Below, one piece after another: positions 49,901-62,202 of a DNA stretch of 64,000 bases. Made by a program: the position numbers and the translations under genes. The notes beneath the pieces are model-generated. The model saw only the letters and a list, made by a program, of their open reading frames with translations. It had not been told where the DNA came from and did not search any database. This DNA is from Gibbula magus. Its lineage: Eukaryota > Mollusca > Gastropoda > Trochida > Trochidae. The stretch covers positions 3,431,693-3,495,692 of the forward strand of contig OW388303.1 in the NCBI GenBank assembly GCA_936450465.1, given 5' to 3'. How positions within the stretch are numbered: the first letter of the stretch is position 1; each line of letters begins with the position of its first letter.

Positions 49901-52900
49901 GCACATACCATAATGATTTATTTTATTGAATTATTGAGGTGAATATCATCAAATATCCCAAATTATTTAAAGGCAAGGTCGCGTCGTTCAAAAGTGATTG
50001 AATATTGCATGATCGTTTCTTTTCCAGTGCGAACAAACTGAAATACAAATTGTACATGATGCATATTACACAATAATCATTCCGATACCCAGATTTAGTA
50101 CCAATTGAATGAAAAAAAATACATATCTTCATGTACTGTTTCCTTAATGTATAGGTTGAAACGGCTGTAATGAAATAGTGGAATTTTGCTAATTATTATT
50201 CACAAAGCATCCGACTCAATTACTCAATGATCCGTTATGGCGAATGGTGAATACATATCCCCTAGTTAATGCATTTCTTCAATCCACAGAAATGGATCAG
50301 ACGGTCTTCCGACCTCAGTGTATGAGTTATATCCTCTGTAACGACCTCTCAGTAAATCACTACGCAAAGGCTCAATGGGCCCCAGGAAATTACTTATGAA
50401 CTAACGCATAACATTTAACATATCAACACCTAGGAACATATATTCAATAGCGACACTGAAGCTCTGAACTGCATTCCATTTATAATTATTCATGAGAAGA
50501 GTGTATATCGATCTGACAAATTACATAAGCATGGACATCAATTTCAAAGTATGTTATAACTTTATCACTCGTACATAAATTGTCTTGGGTCTTAACCACT
50601 CTAAATCACATCTAATGTGTTTATCCTTACCCCATGATAAGATTTGTGGCATGTTCACTAAACAGCTAAATAATGGACAGGGAATGTAATATTTATTTTG
50701 AATGTTATGGAAAGTAACAACTCGAGTAGGTTCCTCTGTAGGATACTTGTGTCGCGCAAAACTCCTCAAATATTGGGACATGCTCAAAGCGTACACACGC
50801 AGTATTACCCTTGAGAAAACACATCGTTCTGTTTCACAATTCCCTCGGAGCAAGCAATCAAGCAGACAATTAAGGCGCTAAAACGGTGTCTACCACAACG
50901 TTTTCACTTCCAAACAATGTACCCAATTGATACTGCTTGGTGAACAGATGCACATTTGGAGTTAAAATCAAAGGTAACACCAGTGACCATCGTTATACAT
51001 ATAGGGTCTCTGGTACCACTCATGTTTCTATGTGGGCCAGGGAATCAACCCCCAAACGTTTAGAAGTTTCAGCTAAAACATGGGTTATCCAAACTGTAGA
51101 CCGCACTCTTATTGTTCACTATGCAAAAGATCACCCGTCACCATATGTAAAGATATATATACGGCTTAACACCCTCTTGCTTTCTCTGTTACGATTATAT
51201 TAGGTGATGTCCTATTTGTGTTATTAAGCATGGAATTACTAATGACTTTTAATCTTGAGCATATAATTGTGTAAATGATTATATTGACTCCTTCTCCTCC
51301 TATATTGTCACATCAGGAACGATTTCTCAAGGTACAAAATTGGAAATATGGTATGGTTCAAAACTTAAGAAAATGATGACAATGAATAGCAACAAATCTT
51401 TATTATGTTTTGCAGGTTTATATTATTCTTTTCAACTGCCTGTGATAACACATGTAGTAAAGGGATAAAAGTATAATGAAAAAAGATAAGAAGTTTATAT
51501 TAACAATCTTTAACATGGAAATAAAATGACAATTAATCAAACAGCCAATCAAATTACGAGAACGTCTTTATTTACATGTTATAACATGCACACAGCATGG
51601 GCACCAATCAGTGCTCACCCATGAACCTAATTAACTGTGTATAAAGTGAGTAAACAACAGATCAGCCAAAATGTGTATGAGGTCATATTCAATTAGTCGA
51701 AGTTGATGGTATGCCAGCGTCTGTATATCAAACATGCATGATTGTATGATCTATCAAGGCAAAATAATTAAACATTCGTTATCATAGAGATTTAATTTAA
51801 ACGTTAGTTTTGACATGGTAAACAAACAGGAGCATTAACGCTGTCGTACTGTAAAACATGCAGGAAAGTAAAATTGTAAAATTGTTACCTTCAGCTTTTC
51901 TTTAAATATGCAAATGTACAACTTATACCAAGTTATAACTGGTTTAAACATATATTCATTTCATGAAAAAGAAATACATGAATTGGATTGGTCAACAAGC
52001 TCAGTTGAACTTATGTGAAGACCGCTACAGTGTATATATTTTTAAACACTATCATGACAACTTATTCAACATTTTCATCTATCGGTTATCTATGGTGTAA
52101 AATAGAACAGACTGTTTATTTCAAATCGTGATAGTGACAAACTGGTACCTGCACCACCGGCAGTTACGATCATAGAGTCTGCTATCTACATGTTAGTATC
52201 TGCTTTCTCTTTCTTAGGAAGATATAAAAGGTTGGCTTATTCTATTTTCATTGTGTATTTTCAGGAATAATTCCATGTGTGGTATACGTCACAATTGAGG
52301 GTAGGCAGGTCGGGCGAAAGGGAAATAAACAGTTCAGAAATTTATTGCAAACGTTAAATGAAAATATTCTGTATGAGATCAAGTATTTTCCTGCCATATC
52401 AAACTATTTGTTTTGCCAAAATGAGACAATCACTTTATTGAATGTTCCACTACAATAGAATTTGTCAAGATCACGGGTTTATGAATAAAATAAAATAGAC
52501 ATGGAAAGAATAACAACTTTATTAACAACCAGCATTCGTCAATTCAGTCTATCTGTTATAATTATTTGACGCATTTACGTGCCATATACATGTGTGATTA
52601 CTTTAAAGCCTGATTGAGTTGTACCGTCAGGGGAATCACAGCTTTCACAGAAAGCAACCTTTTAACTAAACTGTCTAAATGGCAATATACATCATTTAGG
52701 AAAAACGAGGTTTCCATTGATAAAGTTTAATATTAGGTAAAATACATTGCTACTCTACAATAAAGCTATTGTCTCTCGTGGCTGGGCCTTTAGTTAACGT
52801 GATAATCGTGTGTGAAAACACAATGATAAAACTCAGGTTGATAGCCACGTGTCTGGTAGAACGGAAACCTTGCATACATAGATCCTCGTTCGTTCCTATT

Positions 52901-53820
52901 GAGATCAATCACTATTACAAAGCACAGTCATCGCGTCACCTGTCACATGGCGTTACTTGCGTCATTTTTCGAACTAAGCAGCATAGTTTATAGTCTATAG
53001 TTTATCTTGCATAAACCAAGAGGAAATCATTTGAATAATGCAGTCGTGAGATGTTAACAGAAAAAGTTAAAGATATTAATATTCAAATACATTCCAGTTG
53101 TAAGCTGTGGGGAAGCAGTTCTGGAACTTGAAAACTACATGGAGAATACTGCACGGTCTTCCATATAATACAATTTCATGTTTTGGTATCAAATGAGCGA
53201 TAAGTTATTCAAATGGAAATATTGTGATGAAACATTCTAACATTGTTACGTAACAACAGCACATTATTGTGACATACGAACAGGGGTATTATACTTTTTC
53301 AATATACCGTATAAATATTACACTGCAGAAATAAATCACACTATTTCACGATGTTACATCTTTTCAAATCTAAATGGCATGTATTTATAATTTTGTCAAC
53401 TAGAGATACATTTTGTACATGTAGGTCAGTTAACCTTCGCGAAGTTATGGTGGCCCGGTGGTTAATCTGTCAGGATATTCAAATGATGATAATAGTGTCT
53501 TGCTTTATAGGCTGTGGGTTTTAAAGGGACACCGCGTCGAGGATAAGCATTAGATCAGATTTATCTACCTATGCTGAATAAAATATCTGCTATCGAGTAA
53601 CAGACCCCAATGTCAGACAATTGAAGCAATTGGTAATAAAAACAACTTCACGTAAGCAGTGAAGCGAACAGTAACTCATTAGCAGACACGCTAATCAGCA
53701 TTGGTAGATAAATCTAATCTCATTATCCTTTGAGGACTTGCCCCAAAAAGATAAAGGGAGTTTAAACATAAACTATATCTGTAATAGATCGTATTTGAAT
53801 GGAGAGTAACGTCCCTTGGT
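46961..53820. other. Long AT-rich intergenic stretch
   Basis: No gene could be supported. Open frames at 47,136, 47,728, 50,554 (minus), 50,937 and 52,769 have no recognisable domain. A 64-codon open stretch at about 49,380-49,571 is not flanked by convincing splice sites. Repeats seen are the dispersed repeat at 47,975-48,400 and a short match to the block core at about 51,672-51,700 (GTATGAGGTCATATTCAATT). Confidence 0.5.
47975..48400. repeat. Second copy of the dispersed TATCAAC repeat
   Basis: Shares ordered words with 41,785-42,076, including a GAAGAATGATTTTG word, AGCAAGCCTTGGGTATTTG, AATCAACTC..GTTGATA and CAGAAGACACTTGAGATT. A second, inverted CTTCTGATAT...ATCAACA part lies upstream at 48,275-48,305, so the unit is partly palindromic. 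Confidence 0.5.
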
Positions 53821-53925
53821 ACAGGTGGCTGAGTTGAACAGCTCCGAAATTTTTTTCTGGGTATGCCTTTCAAAGACTAACTTTCAAAGTTCTTTGTGGT
53901 TTAGAATGATGCTTATGTATCATTG

Positions 53926-54951
53926 ATGCCAATGAACCGTGAAGCAGGAGAGAAACCTCCCCGTAAAAAGTCCAAAACCCGAAGGAAAAAAAGTGACAGC
54001 CCGGACGAAGACTCACGTCGTATCAACAAAATGGCGACTTCAGGTGGGCACCCACAACATGTGAGTTCTGAGCAACCCTTAGATAACCAGTCACAGGCAA
54101 GCTATCACAATATGAACAATATGCAGTATGACACCCCCTCTCAGCACGGTATGCATTATGGTGGACAATTTCATCAAAAACATTTATTTAGTCAAGCCCC
54201 AAATCAACAAATGCATAATCCCTACACGTCCGAACCCCCACTCTGGGCACATGAACTAATACATAGGATGGATGACATCAGTCAACGCCTTAAGAAGCTA
54301 GATGTCATAGAGTATTCTGTCAATCAACTAAAAGATGAAATGAAAACAGTTGTAGGGAGGATGAATGACGTAGAAACTAGTCAACAACTGTTAAGCACGA
54401 TCTGGGATGAAAATAAAGAACGGAATGAAAAACATTTCTCGAAATTGGACGCAAATATTCTGGATTTAAAGAAAACTGTCGAAGAAACAAAAACTATAAA
54501 TGACAAACTGAAAGATGAAGTGATTGATCTACAATGTAGGTCCATGCGGGACAATTTGTTGTTCTTCAATGTACAAGAGGGTGGCGAAGCAGAGAACTGT
54601 GTGAGCACGATACAGGAGTTCTGTACACAAAATCTGCAGCTCACAGAACCCTTGGAGATAGACAGGGCTCACAGGATCGGTCGACCACAGTCAGGCAAAA
54701 TAAGACCCATAGTAGCCAAATTCAGAATATTTCAACAACGTGAAACAGTGAGAAAGAGCAGCAAGAAACTGAAGAGCACCAATTTCTCCATTTCGGAACA
54801 ATACCCAAAAGAAATACAAGAAAGAAGAAAAGCACTGATGCCCACCTTCAAACAGGCCAAGTCACTAAACAAGAAAGCAGTGTTCGTCAGGGATAAGCTG
54901 TATATCGACGGCAAGTTACACCTGGGTCCGGCTCAGAGCATTGCCAGGTAG
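53926..54951 (+). CDS. LINE ORF1 protein (L1 ORF1p-like RNA-binding protein)
   Basis: 341 codons. The start is the first ATG of the open frame (53,926; another ATG follows at 53,932). The N-terminus is basic (PPRKKSKTRRKKSD), suiting nucleic acid binding or nuclear entry. A low-complexity Q/N/H-rich stretch follows. A coiled coil occupies about residues 105-205 (HRMDDISQRLKKLDVIEYS onward, then KLDANILDLKKTVEETKT). After it comes an RRM-like part (SMRDNLLFFNVQEGG) and an L1-type C-terminal domain with IDRAHRIGRPQSGKIRPIV, then FSISEQYPKEIQERRKAL and VFVRDKLYIDGKL. This is the order of L1 ORF1p, which forms trimers and coats LINE RNA. It ends in TAG directly in frame with ORF2. Confidence 0.9.
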   Translation: MPMNREAGEKPPRKKSKTRRKKSDSPDEDSRRINKMATSGGHPQHVSSEQPLDNQSQASYHNMNNMQYDTPSQHGMHYGGQFHQKHLFSQAPNQQMHNPYTSEPPLWAHELIHRMDDISQRLKKLDVIEYSVNQLKDEMKTVVGRMNDVETSQQLLSTIWDENKERNEKHFSKLDANILDLKKTVEETKTINDKLKDEVIDLQCRSMRDNLLFFNVQEGGEAENCVSTIQEFCTQNLQLTEPLEIDRAHRIGRPQSGKIRPIVAKFRIFQQRETVRKSSKKLKSTNFSISEQYPKEIQERRKALMPTFKQAKSLNKKAVFVRDKLYIDGKLHLGPAQSIAR

Positions 54952-57900
54952 GAGTCATGGGAGGATATCATCTTAGAAAAGATAAGTTTAATATCATGGA
55001 ACATTAATGGTGGATTTCAAAGGAAATGGGACGACAAATCATTTAGTAACTTTCTTTCAACTTATGATATCATTTTCTTATCTGAATGTTGGATAGATAA
55101 CCGTTTTGAACTTGATGTACCTGGTTATAAAGCATATGTAGTGCCTAGGGCAAAAACAAAGTCAAAGCAAGGTGGTGGTATTATAGTTCTAGTTAAAGAT
55201 GCATTGTGCAAAGCGATCACTGTCAGCGCTATTTGCCATGATACTGTTGTGTGGCTAAAATTCGACAAATCCATAACTCTGTCTAATGAAGATGTGTATG
55301 GTGCACTTGTGTATATACCACCTTCTGGATCAAAATACTACAAGCACTACGACTGTGATCTATTCCAGGAAATCGAGGATCAAGTATCACAATATAAGTC
55401 AATAGGAGAAGTATTTATCGTGGGAGATTTCAACAGCCGGACTAATACAAAACCAGATTATATTTCTGATGATAATTTACATTTCACAGTAACTGACCAG
55501 TTAGTAAACATAGCATCTTACACTAGTGACTCGGAACTGCGATCCAGAATTAACCCAGACGCGGGTCATAACGAATTCAGTAACAGACTCTTGATGTTGT
55601 GCAAATCTGCTGGGCTCAGGATTCTGAATGGAAGACATCCAAATAACATGGCTAATGACTTTACTTTTAACTGCCATCGTGGATTAACTGTAATTGACTA
55701 TTTATTGTGTGATCCTGTTATTTTCGATATGTTCCCCAGCTTTATAGTAACCAATTTCACAACATTTTCGGACCACGCCCCCTTGCATATTGAAATGTCA
55801 ACAAAGCTCCGACCTACATCTGAAATGGACATCACCGGCGAAGTTCAAGGTCATCGCACTGTCACTCATCGCTGGCGAGCTGAATTCCTAACGGAGAGTA
55901 AGTCGGCTCTTTTATCTAATATCGAAAGATTGGAATCATCTTTTAATACAGACAAAATAGAATCACAACAGAGCATGGATATGAATATCGATAACTTCAC
56001 ATCGACCCTAACTGATACAATGTCACCGTTCTTCGAAATACGCAATCGACAAGGGTCACGTGATAGCAACGACAACCACGTGCGTCCTCGCCCAGCTACA
56101 GGTATGCCACGACCCTCGACACGGATCAACGACAAGCCGTGGTTTGACGACGCGCTGAAGACCCGTTACATGGACTATGTTCGTGCTCTTAAGAAATTTA
56201 ATCTTTGTAAAACATATGATAACCATGCTGATTTACTTTTGAAGAAGAAGACGTATAAAACATTAGAAAGGACATGTAAAAGACGCTATTTAAAATCAGA
56301 AGGTAATAGACTTGATCAATTAAGGAAAACAAACCCTAAGCAATTCCATGCAAAGTTTTCAAAACGGAAAAAAGAGAAAATTGACATCACCCTTTCGGAA
56401 ATGCACAATTATTTTGAAAACATTGCTAATAATAGTGGAAAGCCCGCCTCTGATGACTCCAACCTGGATAACACAGTGGTGCCTGAACTTGACAATGAAA
56501 TAACACTGGCTGAAATAAAGCAAGCAATAAACTGTTTGAAACGGGATAAATCTCATGGACTTGATTGTGTCATAAATGAGTACTTTATTGAATTTGAACT
56601 ACATTTATTACCCATGTTACATAATATATTCAATTGTGTTTTATCCACTGGTTTTTTTCCCAAAAGTTGGGCTTCTGCTGTTATTATTCCAGTTTTCAAA
56701 AAAGGTAACGCTAGTGATCCTAGTAACTACAGAGGGATAAGTCTTATCAGTTGTTTTGGGAAGTTGTTCACAAGGGTCTTAAATCAGCGACTTCTTAATT
56801 GGGCCGAAGATAATAATTCAATTTCAGATGCACAGTTTGGTTTTCGTCCTCATCTCGGTACAATTGATGCTATATTTGCGCTCCATTCGGTGATTACTCA
56901 CTCCTTGAATAATGGTAAGCGATTGTATTGTGCTTTTGTGGATTTTAAACGTGCTTTTGATTCAATAGATAGGTGTAAATTATGGTATAAGTTGGCTAGA
57001 TTAGGCGTCAGAGGGAAGTTATTATCGGTCATTCATTCTTTGTATCTTAATGTTTGGTCGTGTGTGAGGATCGGCGGGTATGATAGTCATTTTTTCAGAA
57101 ATAATTTAGGTTTAATGCAGGGAGAGGTTTTGTCACCAATCTTGTTCTCCTTTTATGTTAGTGATTTTGAAGAGTCCTTCCTGAATGATAAATGTATTCC
57201 CTACCAGTTCAAATCTCTTAATATATTTTTGCTTATGTATGCTGATGATCTCGTCATATTTTCAGACTCTGTCGATGGGTTGCAAACACAGTTAAATTCG
57301 TTATCTTCTTACTCCAAGCGTTGGGAACTTGAAGTTAATATTGCTAAAACTAAGATAATGATCTTCCGACGAGGGGGTAAAGTTAATCCGTCTGAGTGTT
57401 GGTATTATAATGGCACGGTCATAGAGAGTGTTGATAATTTTACATATTTAGGCATAGTATTTAATTATAATAACAGATTTTCGAAGGCTCAAATGCAGTT
57501 GTCTGATCAGGGTAGAAAAGCTCTTTTTTCAATCTATAATAATATAAGATCCCTTTCTCTTAATCCCGAATCACTTTTATTTGTTTTTGACTGTTATATT
57601 GGTAGCATTGTATCTTATGCGTCTGAGGTATGGGGGTATGGCAAAGCAATAAATATTGAAAGGCTACATTTGGACTTCTGTAAAAGGTTATTAGGGGTAA
57701 AGAAATCAACATGTAATTCTATGGTCTATGTAGAATTAGGTCGTTACCCACTTCTATTTAAAAGGAAATTTAATATGATTAAATACTGGCGTAAGCTTCT
57801 TGTGTCTGGTAACAGTATTTTACGGAGCTGTTATGAGTATTTGTATGACGACGTGGAATTCCGTGGTGTTCAGTACTGGGCGTATCAGGTTAAATGTATA

Positions 57901-58425
57901 TTGTCTAACATTGGTCTCTCAGAATTATGGATAAAGCAGGAATTATCAATAGATTACTTACCGGTTATTAAACAAAGAATTAATGATCAGGCTATTCAAT
58001 TAATTTTTAGCCAATTGACCTCTTCATCTAAATGTGTAATGTATAAAAATGTTATTAATCAATGTTGTCTTCAGTATTATTTATGTAAATCTATTCCATA
58101 CCTATATAGGAAATACTTATCAAAATTTCGACTTAGTTCCCATAATCTCATTATAGAAACTGGCAGGTATCATAATATAAATTATGTTGATCGTAAATGT
58201 CCGATGTGTAAAGATGATGTTGAAGATGAATTTCATTTCATATTAAAATGTCCATCATATATCCAATATAGAATAATGTATATCAAACCATATTACTACA
58301 AATGTCCATCAGTATTTAAACTTATCGAACTATTAAGTATTAACAGTGTAAAGATATTATGTAATTTAGGTAAATACTTATATAAGGCAAGCTCATTAAG
58401 AAACAGTTTAATAAGTACACTCTAA
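54952..58425 (+). CDS. LINE ORF2 protein: AP endonuclease and reverse transcriptase
   Basis: The frame is open from directly after the ORF1 TAG, for 1157 codons. The endonuclease begins at once: ISWNING (about residue 14), FLSECW, FIVGDFNSRT and FSDHAPLHIEM, the ordered metal and catalytic motifs of APE-type nucleases. RT follows, with PVFKKGNASDPSNYRGISL, AFVDFKRAFDSID (first aspartate), LMQGEVLSPILFSFY and the catalytic box LMYADDLVIFS near 57,236. The C-terminus has a zinc-like motif, CPMCKDDVEDEFHFILKC. The enzyme nicks target DNA and copies the RNA there. No in-frame ATG exists before 55,594, inside the endonuclease, so a product starting at an ATG would lack the N-terminal catalytic motifs. 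Expression probably needs read-through or reinitiation at the TAG. Confidence 0.9.
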   Translation, partial: ESWEDIILEKISLISWNINGGFQRKWDDKSFSNFLSTYDIIFLSECWIDNRFELDVPGYKAYVVPRAKTKSKQGGGIIVLVKDALCKAITVSAICHDTVVWLKFDKSITLSNEDVYGALVYIPPSGSKYYKHYDCDLFQEIEDQVSQYKSIGEVFIVGDFNSRTNTKPDYISDDNLHFTVTDQLVNIASYTSDSELRSRINPDAGHNEFSNRLLMLCKSAGLRILNGRHPNNMANDFTFNCHRGLTVIDYLLCDPVIFDMFPSFIVTNFTTFSDHAPLHIEMSTKLRPTSEMDITGEVQGHRTVTHRWRAEFLTESKSALLSNIERLESSFNTDKIESQQSMDMNIDNFTSTLTDTMSPFFEIRNRQGSRDSNDNHVRPRPATGMPRPSTRINDKPWFDDALKTRYMDYVRALKKFNLCKTYDNHADLLLKKKTYKTLERTCKRRYLKSEGNRLDQLRKTNPKQFHAKFSKRKKEKIDITLSEMHNYFENIANNSGKPASDDSNLDNTVVPELDNEITLAEIKQAINCLKRDKSHGLDCVINEYFIEFELHLLPMLHNIFNCVLSTGFFPKSWASAVIIPVFKKGNASDPSNYRGISLISCFGKLFTRVLNQRLLNWAEDNNSISDAQFGFRPHLGTIDAIFALHSVITHSLNNGKRLYCAFVDFKRAFDSIDRCKLWYKLARLGVRGKLLSVIHSLYLNVWSCVRIGGYDSHFFRNNLGLMQGEVLSPILFSFYVSDFEESFLNDKCIPYQFKSLNIFLLMYADDLVIFSDSVDGLQTQLNSLSSYSKRWELEVNIAKTKIMIFRRGGKVNPSECWYYNGTVIESVDNFTYLGIVFNYNNRFSKAQMQLSDQGRKALFSIYNNIRSLSLNPESLLFVFDCYIGSIVSYASEVWGYGKAINIERLHLDFCKRLLGVKKSTCNSMVYVELGRYPLLFKRKFNMIKYWRKLLVSGNSILRSCYEYLYDDVEFRGVQYWAYQVKCILSNIGLSELWIKQELSIDYLPVIKQRINDQAIQLIFSQLTSSSKCVMYKNVINQCCLQYYLCKSIPYLYRKYLSKFRLSSHNLIIETGRYHNINYVDRKCPMCKDDVEDEFHFILKCPSYIQYRIMYIKPYYYKCPSVFKLIELLSINSVKILCNLGKYLYKASSLRNSLISTL

Positions 58426-58513
58426 TGTAATTAGTTTAACCTCCATCAACTACCTGTTGTCACCATTTGTTACATACACCTGTACCATTCTCCAATACTG
58501 TATGTTATTCCAA

Positions 58514-58555
58514 TTATCTGTACAGATAACGGAAATAAACGAATTGAATTGAATT
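58514..58555 (+). promoter_or_regulatory. LINE 3' end: palindrome and GAATT tail
   Basis: A perfect palindrome TTATCTGTACAGATAA (58,514-58,529) is followed by AATAAA and three GAATT units. In other LINE families a 3' hairpin and simple-repeat tail are recognised by the RT to start copying; that role is inferred here. Confidence 0.6.
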
Positions 58556-61500
58556 TGTGTTTTCATACATGTATGATGTGGTGCATTTATTTCATGGTGA
58601 AATGAAATTTGCTTCTATTATATTCGTCAGTTTCAATATTTCAAAGTGTACATGTATATATTTCAATGTGTACATGTATATATTTGAAAGACGTTATGAC
58701 ATTACGCTCATTTCACAAATCTTGATTTAGTACAACATTTGATAAAACAAAATCATATTTTTTCACAGTTCCTATTACATCTAATAAGGGGAAATATGAC
58801 ATGAAATACGGCGAATAAGAGAAGTAAGGTCAACAGTTTATAGTCAAACATTTACATTGGGTTTGTCGTTGTGTATAACATGGATACGGTTAACTTTTTT
58901 TTTTAAATAATATAGATTTATCTCGTTGATTTGTTTCCATAAAGAAATTCACTCTTGTTTTACTTCCATATAATGACGAAATGTTACACTATATTTTGGC
59001 TTGGTTTAAACCATAGGACAAAAAGGGGTAGAATATGTTTATCCGCCAAAACTTGGGAAAGATGGATTCCGTCCCTTTTTGTCCTGTGACCTCACTGTCT
59101 CCAGGGATATATCTGTAGGGTAACCATATTGTTTTTACACTTAAAACTATTTAAATTATTCAATGACAAAACAACATTGTTAAGCTATCAACATAAGGTT
59201 TTATTGTTGTCAACATTGAAACCCAGATCGGCGCATGGTGATTAATTGTTTAATTTCTGCGTTGACCTCTTCAAAATAATCTTTTAACTTTCAACATTTA
59301 AACTTAAACAAAGAATGTTGACAAAGGAACCATGCTACTTTCTCTGAACGAGTTATTCAAACAATGGGAAATGAGCCAGAGAAATAACAATGTCTTGAAC
59401 GAGGTTGATCAAATAGGGGGAATGGACAAATTAATCACAACGAAATTTGAGGTTTGTTTAAATCCATTGAACCTGGAATGATTGGGCCGATTTTCTTCTT
59501 TTCAATCTTTGGTGGAAAACATGTTTTTATCTGATTCTTAAGTTCAAGGTGCAAAACCATCTCATTGTCAAAAGAATAGAAACTGTTTTGTTTAAACTTA
59601 TTTTATTCACATAAGTGAAACAGATTATGTCATTGGTTTTCAAGACATAAACAGAGTTTCTTTATCATAATGCTCCAATGAGGCCTTTGTATCCGTAAAA
59701 TCCCCACAACCCCTGATTGTCTAATTTGGCGTCGTAGTGTTAACTTTATTCATGGCTATTTATATCATGTAGTTGGTCATTCAACGGTTATCTGCTCATT
59801 GGTTTTCTCGTCGGGTTGCGGCCGCTATATACATGTTTATTGTTGGATTTAAAATAATTTTATTGGCTGGTTATATATAGCGATATAGCAGACGAAAGCT
59901 GCTTCAATAATCAGGGGATTGTAATAACCTTGCGTATACTCATACCCTGAATGAAGCAACATGTTTTCCAACGAGACTCCATTGCCTAATGCCATGCCTA
60001 ATTATAACATGATCTGCACTGATATGTAAAGATTACTGTCAATATCTTGCTGTAGACGCCACATCCTTGGTAAGGTATATTTGAAAACAATTCAGAGTGT
60101 TATAAACCCGAATGGGATATCAGCTCCGCTGGAAACCGCTCGTAAAATCACCAAGAGAAGAGGAAGAAGAAAAGTTTTAAGATAAATCATTCCTTGTTAC
60201 CCTAGCCAAACGTTCCAAACTATTACATGCATTCATTATCAGAAGCAATTGATTCATTGGGAATGTCTCTGAGTTTTTCAAAGTATGGTAAGGAACACAT
60301 CTAATAGATATGCTGACATGTAAAGTATATCAATATGATGTTATTGTGACTATCTGAATCTGGAATTGAACAGCGATTTTAATAATGTCAATTACAAAGC
60401 AGTGTAGAATACCAACTGCTTATGGCGGGCGTGCTTTAAGTTCTCTTTGTGCTTGTCACCTATTTCTATTGCAAGTACGCTTCATTCTAGCAGGCTTCAA
60501 TCGTGCAATGTGACTTATGATTTGAATAACTTGAACTTAAGGGCAGATACATAAGACTATTGGAAGTCTAGATGAACTTAGTGTGCATGGAATACATTTA
60601 TCAAAAATCTAAAATTAAGTTGAAGAAAACGACTGGCACACTAATTAGCATTCAAATTCGTTTACAATCTTCTATGTAACCATGAACACAATAGCCATTT
60701 GTTTCGGAATCATAACACAGCCTCATTACTCCAGTGGTCACATTAACTATTCTATTTGATTAACGTAATACATTCTCCAATTGACAACCCAACATTCTCC
60801 TGAAAAGATGCAATTGTTTGATCTGACATTCCAGTGAACCAAACCACGAGTTGTGAGTGCTATCACACTGTCCAGATCAACCAAGCTATCAAAAACACAT
60901 ACACTGTGTCACTGTTAGGAATGTCACTTAGGCTAACAGTCTGTTATTTTATTCAACAAGAGTAACGAAACCCTCATCTGTAGTGAAATAAAATTTAACT
61001 ATTTAATTATTAACAACCGGCCGTGCACAGCTCCATACGATACATGCATTTATAAACGAATCGGTTCCTTTAAACTTTACTGATACAGACCTTGACGTTC
61101 TTCCTCTTAATGTGGGTACTTTTCTGTACTTCGTACACATTTATTTCAGAGTCAAGATATATATTTAAAATATTTATAAGATCATAGAAATAAACTTTGT
61201 ATAACGAGCGAACTAATAAGCTCATAATGTAATTGATAGACGAAAATATCATACATGTCGCCGTTATAGTAACCATAACCAGGGTCTCCATTTTCGATGC
61301 AATCTTAGCACTTAGGAACTTTGACAATTGTCAGTGCCATTCAAATATCTGAAGGTGAATAGCTTATATATATACTGACATGTATATAAATGTACCGGTG
61401 ATCTTCATGGCTACGTGTCAATCAATTATACTGTGTACCACAGGACCATTTACTGAACACAATCTATATAATCGACAGAGATTAGGAAGTAAATATTTTT

Positions 61501-62202
61501 ATCTGCGTGCGATAGTATTGATCCATTATTGTGAGCAATATACCAACGAGGGTTCAGCTGGTAACACAACCAGTTTTTTGTTTGTTTGGGAAACAATCTT
61601 TTGTTACGGGATGGCTCCATTATATTTATTAACATATGTGGAAATATGGATTAAAATTATATATCAACTTTCTGATGTGTTTTCACTGTTGATCTGAAAT
61701 CTGGTTGACATATATAGTTCAACCATTTAAATATTCATCTCCAAAAATGGTTGTTTACATGCATACATAAAACAGTGAATTTCGCCGCAAACTAAGAAAT
61801 CGAACCTTAAGAACATCGACATCATGGTTGACAATTGTCTTTTACATCTGTCACCGAAATATCTGGGTAAAATTATTTCCTCATATTGTTACTGTTTAAA
61901 TTTCATTTCAAAGGAATCTGCAAACAAATACAATTTATGCACATACATACGAAGGCATTTGCTGTGTCTAGAACTACAGTTTGGAATGTCGAAGAAGAAG
62001 TAGTAAGTGTAAGTGTATCATGAACTATTTCCAAAAAATATATTGCTTATACTCATCCAATGTAGGACTTGGCAACGGTGAAGATTTATTTGTGTTTGCT
62101 GTAACCTCATAAAGACAACAATCGGTGATACTGATCCCAGTGTAAATGGTGTAGCTTGTATAACTCATTAGGTTGATAATTAGGTCACGTGAGATCAATG
62201 TG
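58556..62202. other. Intergenic stretch upstream of the lectin-like gene
   Basis: No gene was supported. A 2-unit tandem repeat of GTGTACATGTATATATTT lies near 58,645-58,685. An inverted repeat lies at 59,012-59,088. Open frames near 61.07-61.7 kb on both strands have no recognisable domain. Confidence 0.5.
59012..59088. repeat. Inverted repeat, 16-bp arms
   Basis: CATAGGACAAAAAGGG (59,012-59,027) and CCCTTTTTGTCCTGTG (59,073-59,088) pair with one mismatch around a 45-bp loop. Confidence 0.75.

Larger units (their letters stand above)
53821..58555 (+). mobile_element. LINE (APE-type non-LTR retrotransposon), apparently intact
   Basis: Two uninterrupted frames, ORF1 (L1-type RNA-binding protein) and ORF2 (endonuclease, RT, C-terminal zinc motif), a 3' untranslated region of about 130 bp, and a (GAATT)3 tail at 58,541-58,555. 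The 3' region holds a perfect 16-bp palindrome, TTATCTGTACAGATAA, at 58,514-58,529. The 5' end was not fixed; the left coordinate is an estimate about 100 bp before the ORF1 ATG. No target site duplication was found by eye. The lack of any stop or shift over 4.5 kb suggests a recent insertion. The clade is not assigned. Confidence 0.9.

Noticed and set aside
53441..53530. A-box-like word TGGCCCGGTGG suggesting a pol III unit
   Set aside because: The matching B-box region is degenerate and no stems form.
60110..60185. Basic open stretch ending KRRGRRKVLR
   Set aside because: Short, no initiating ATG and no convincing splice junction.
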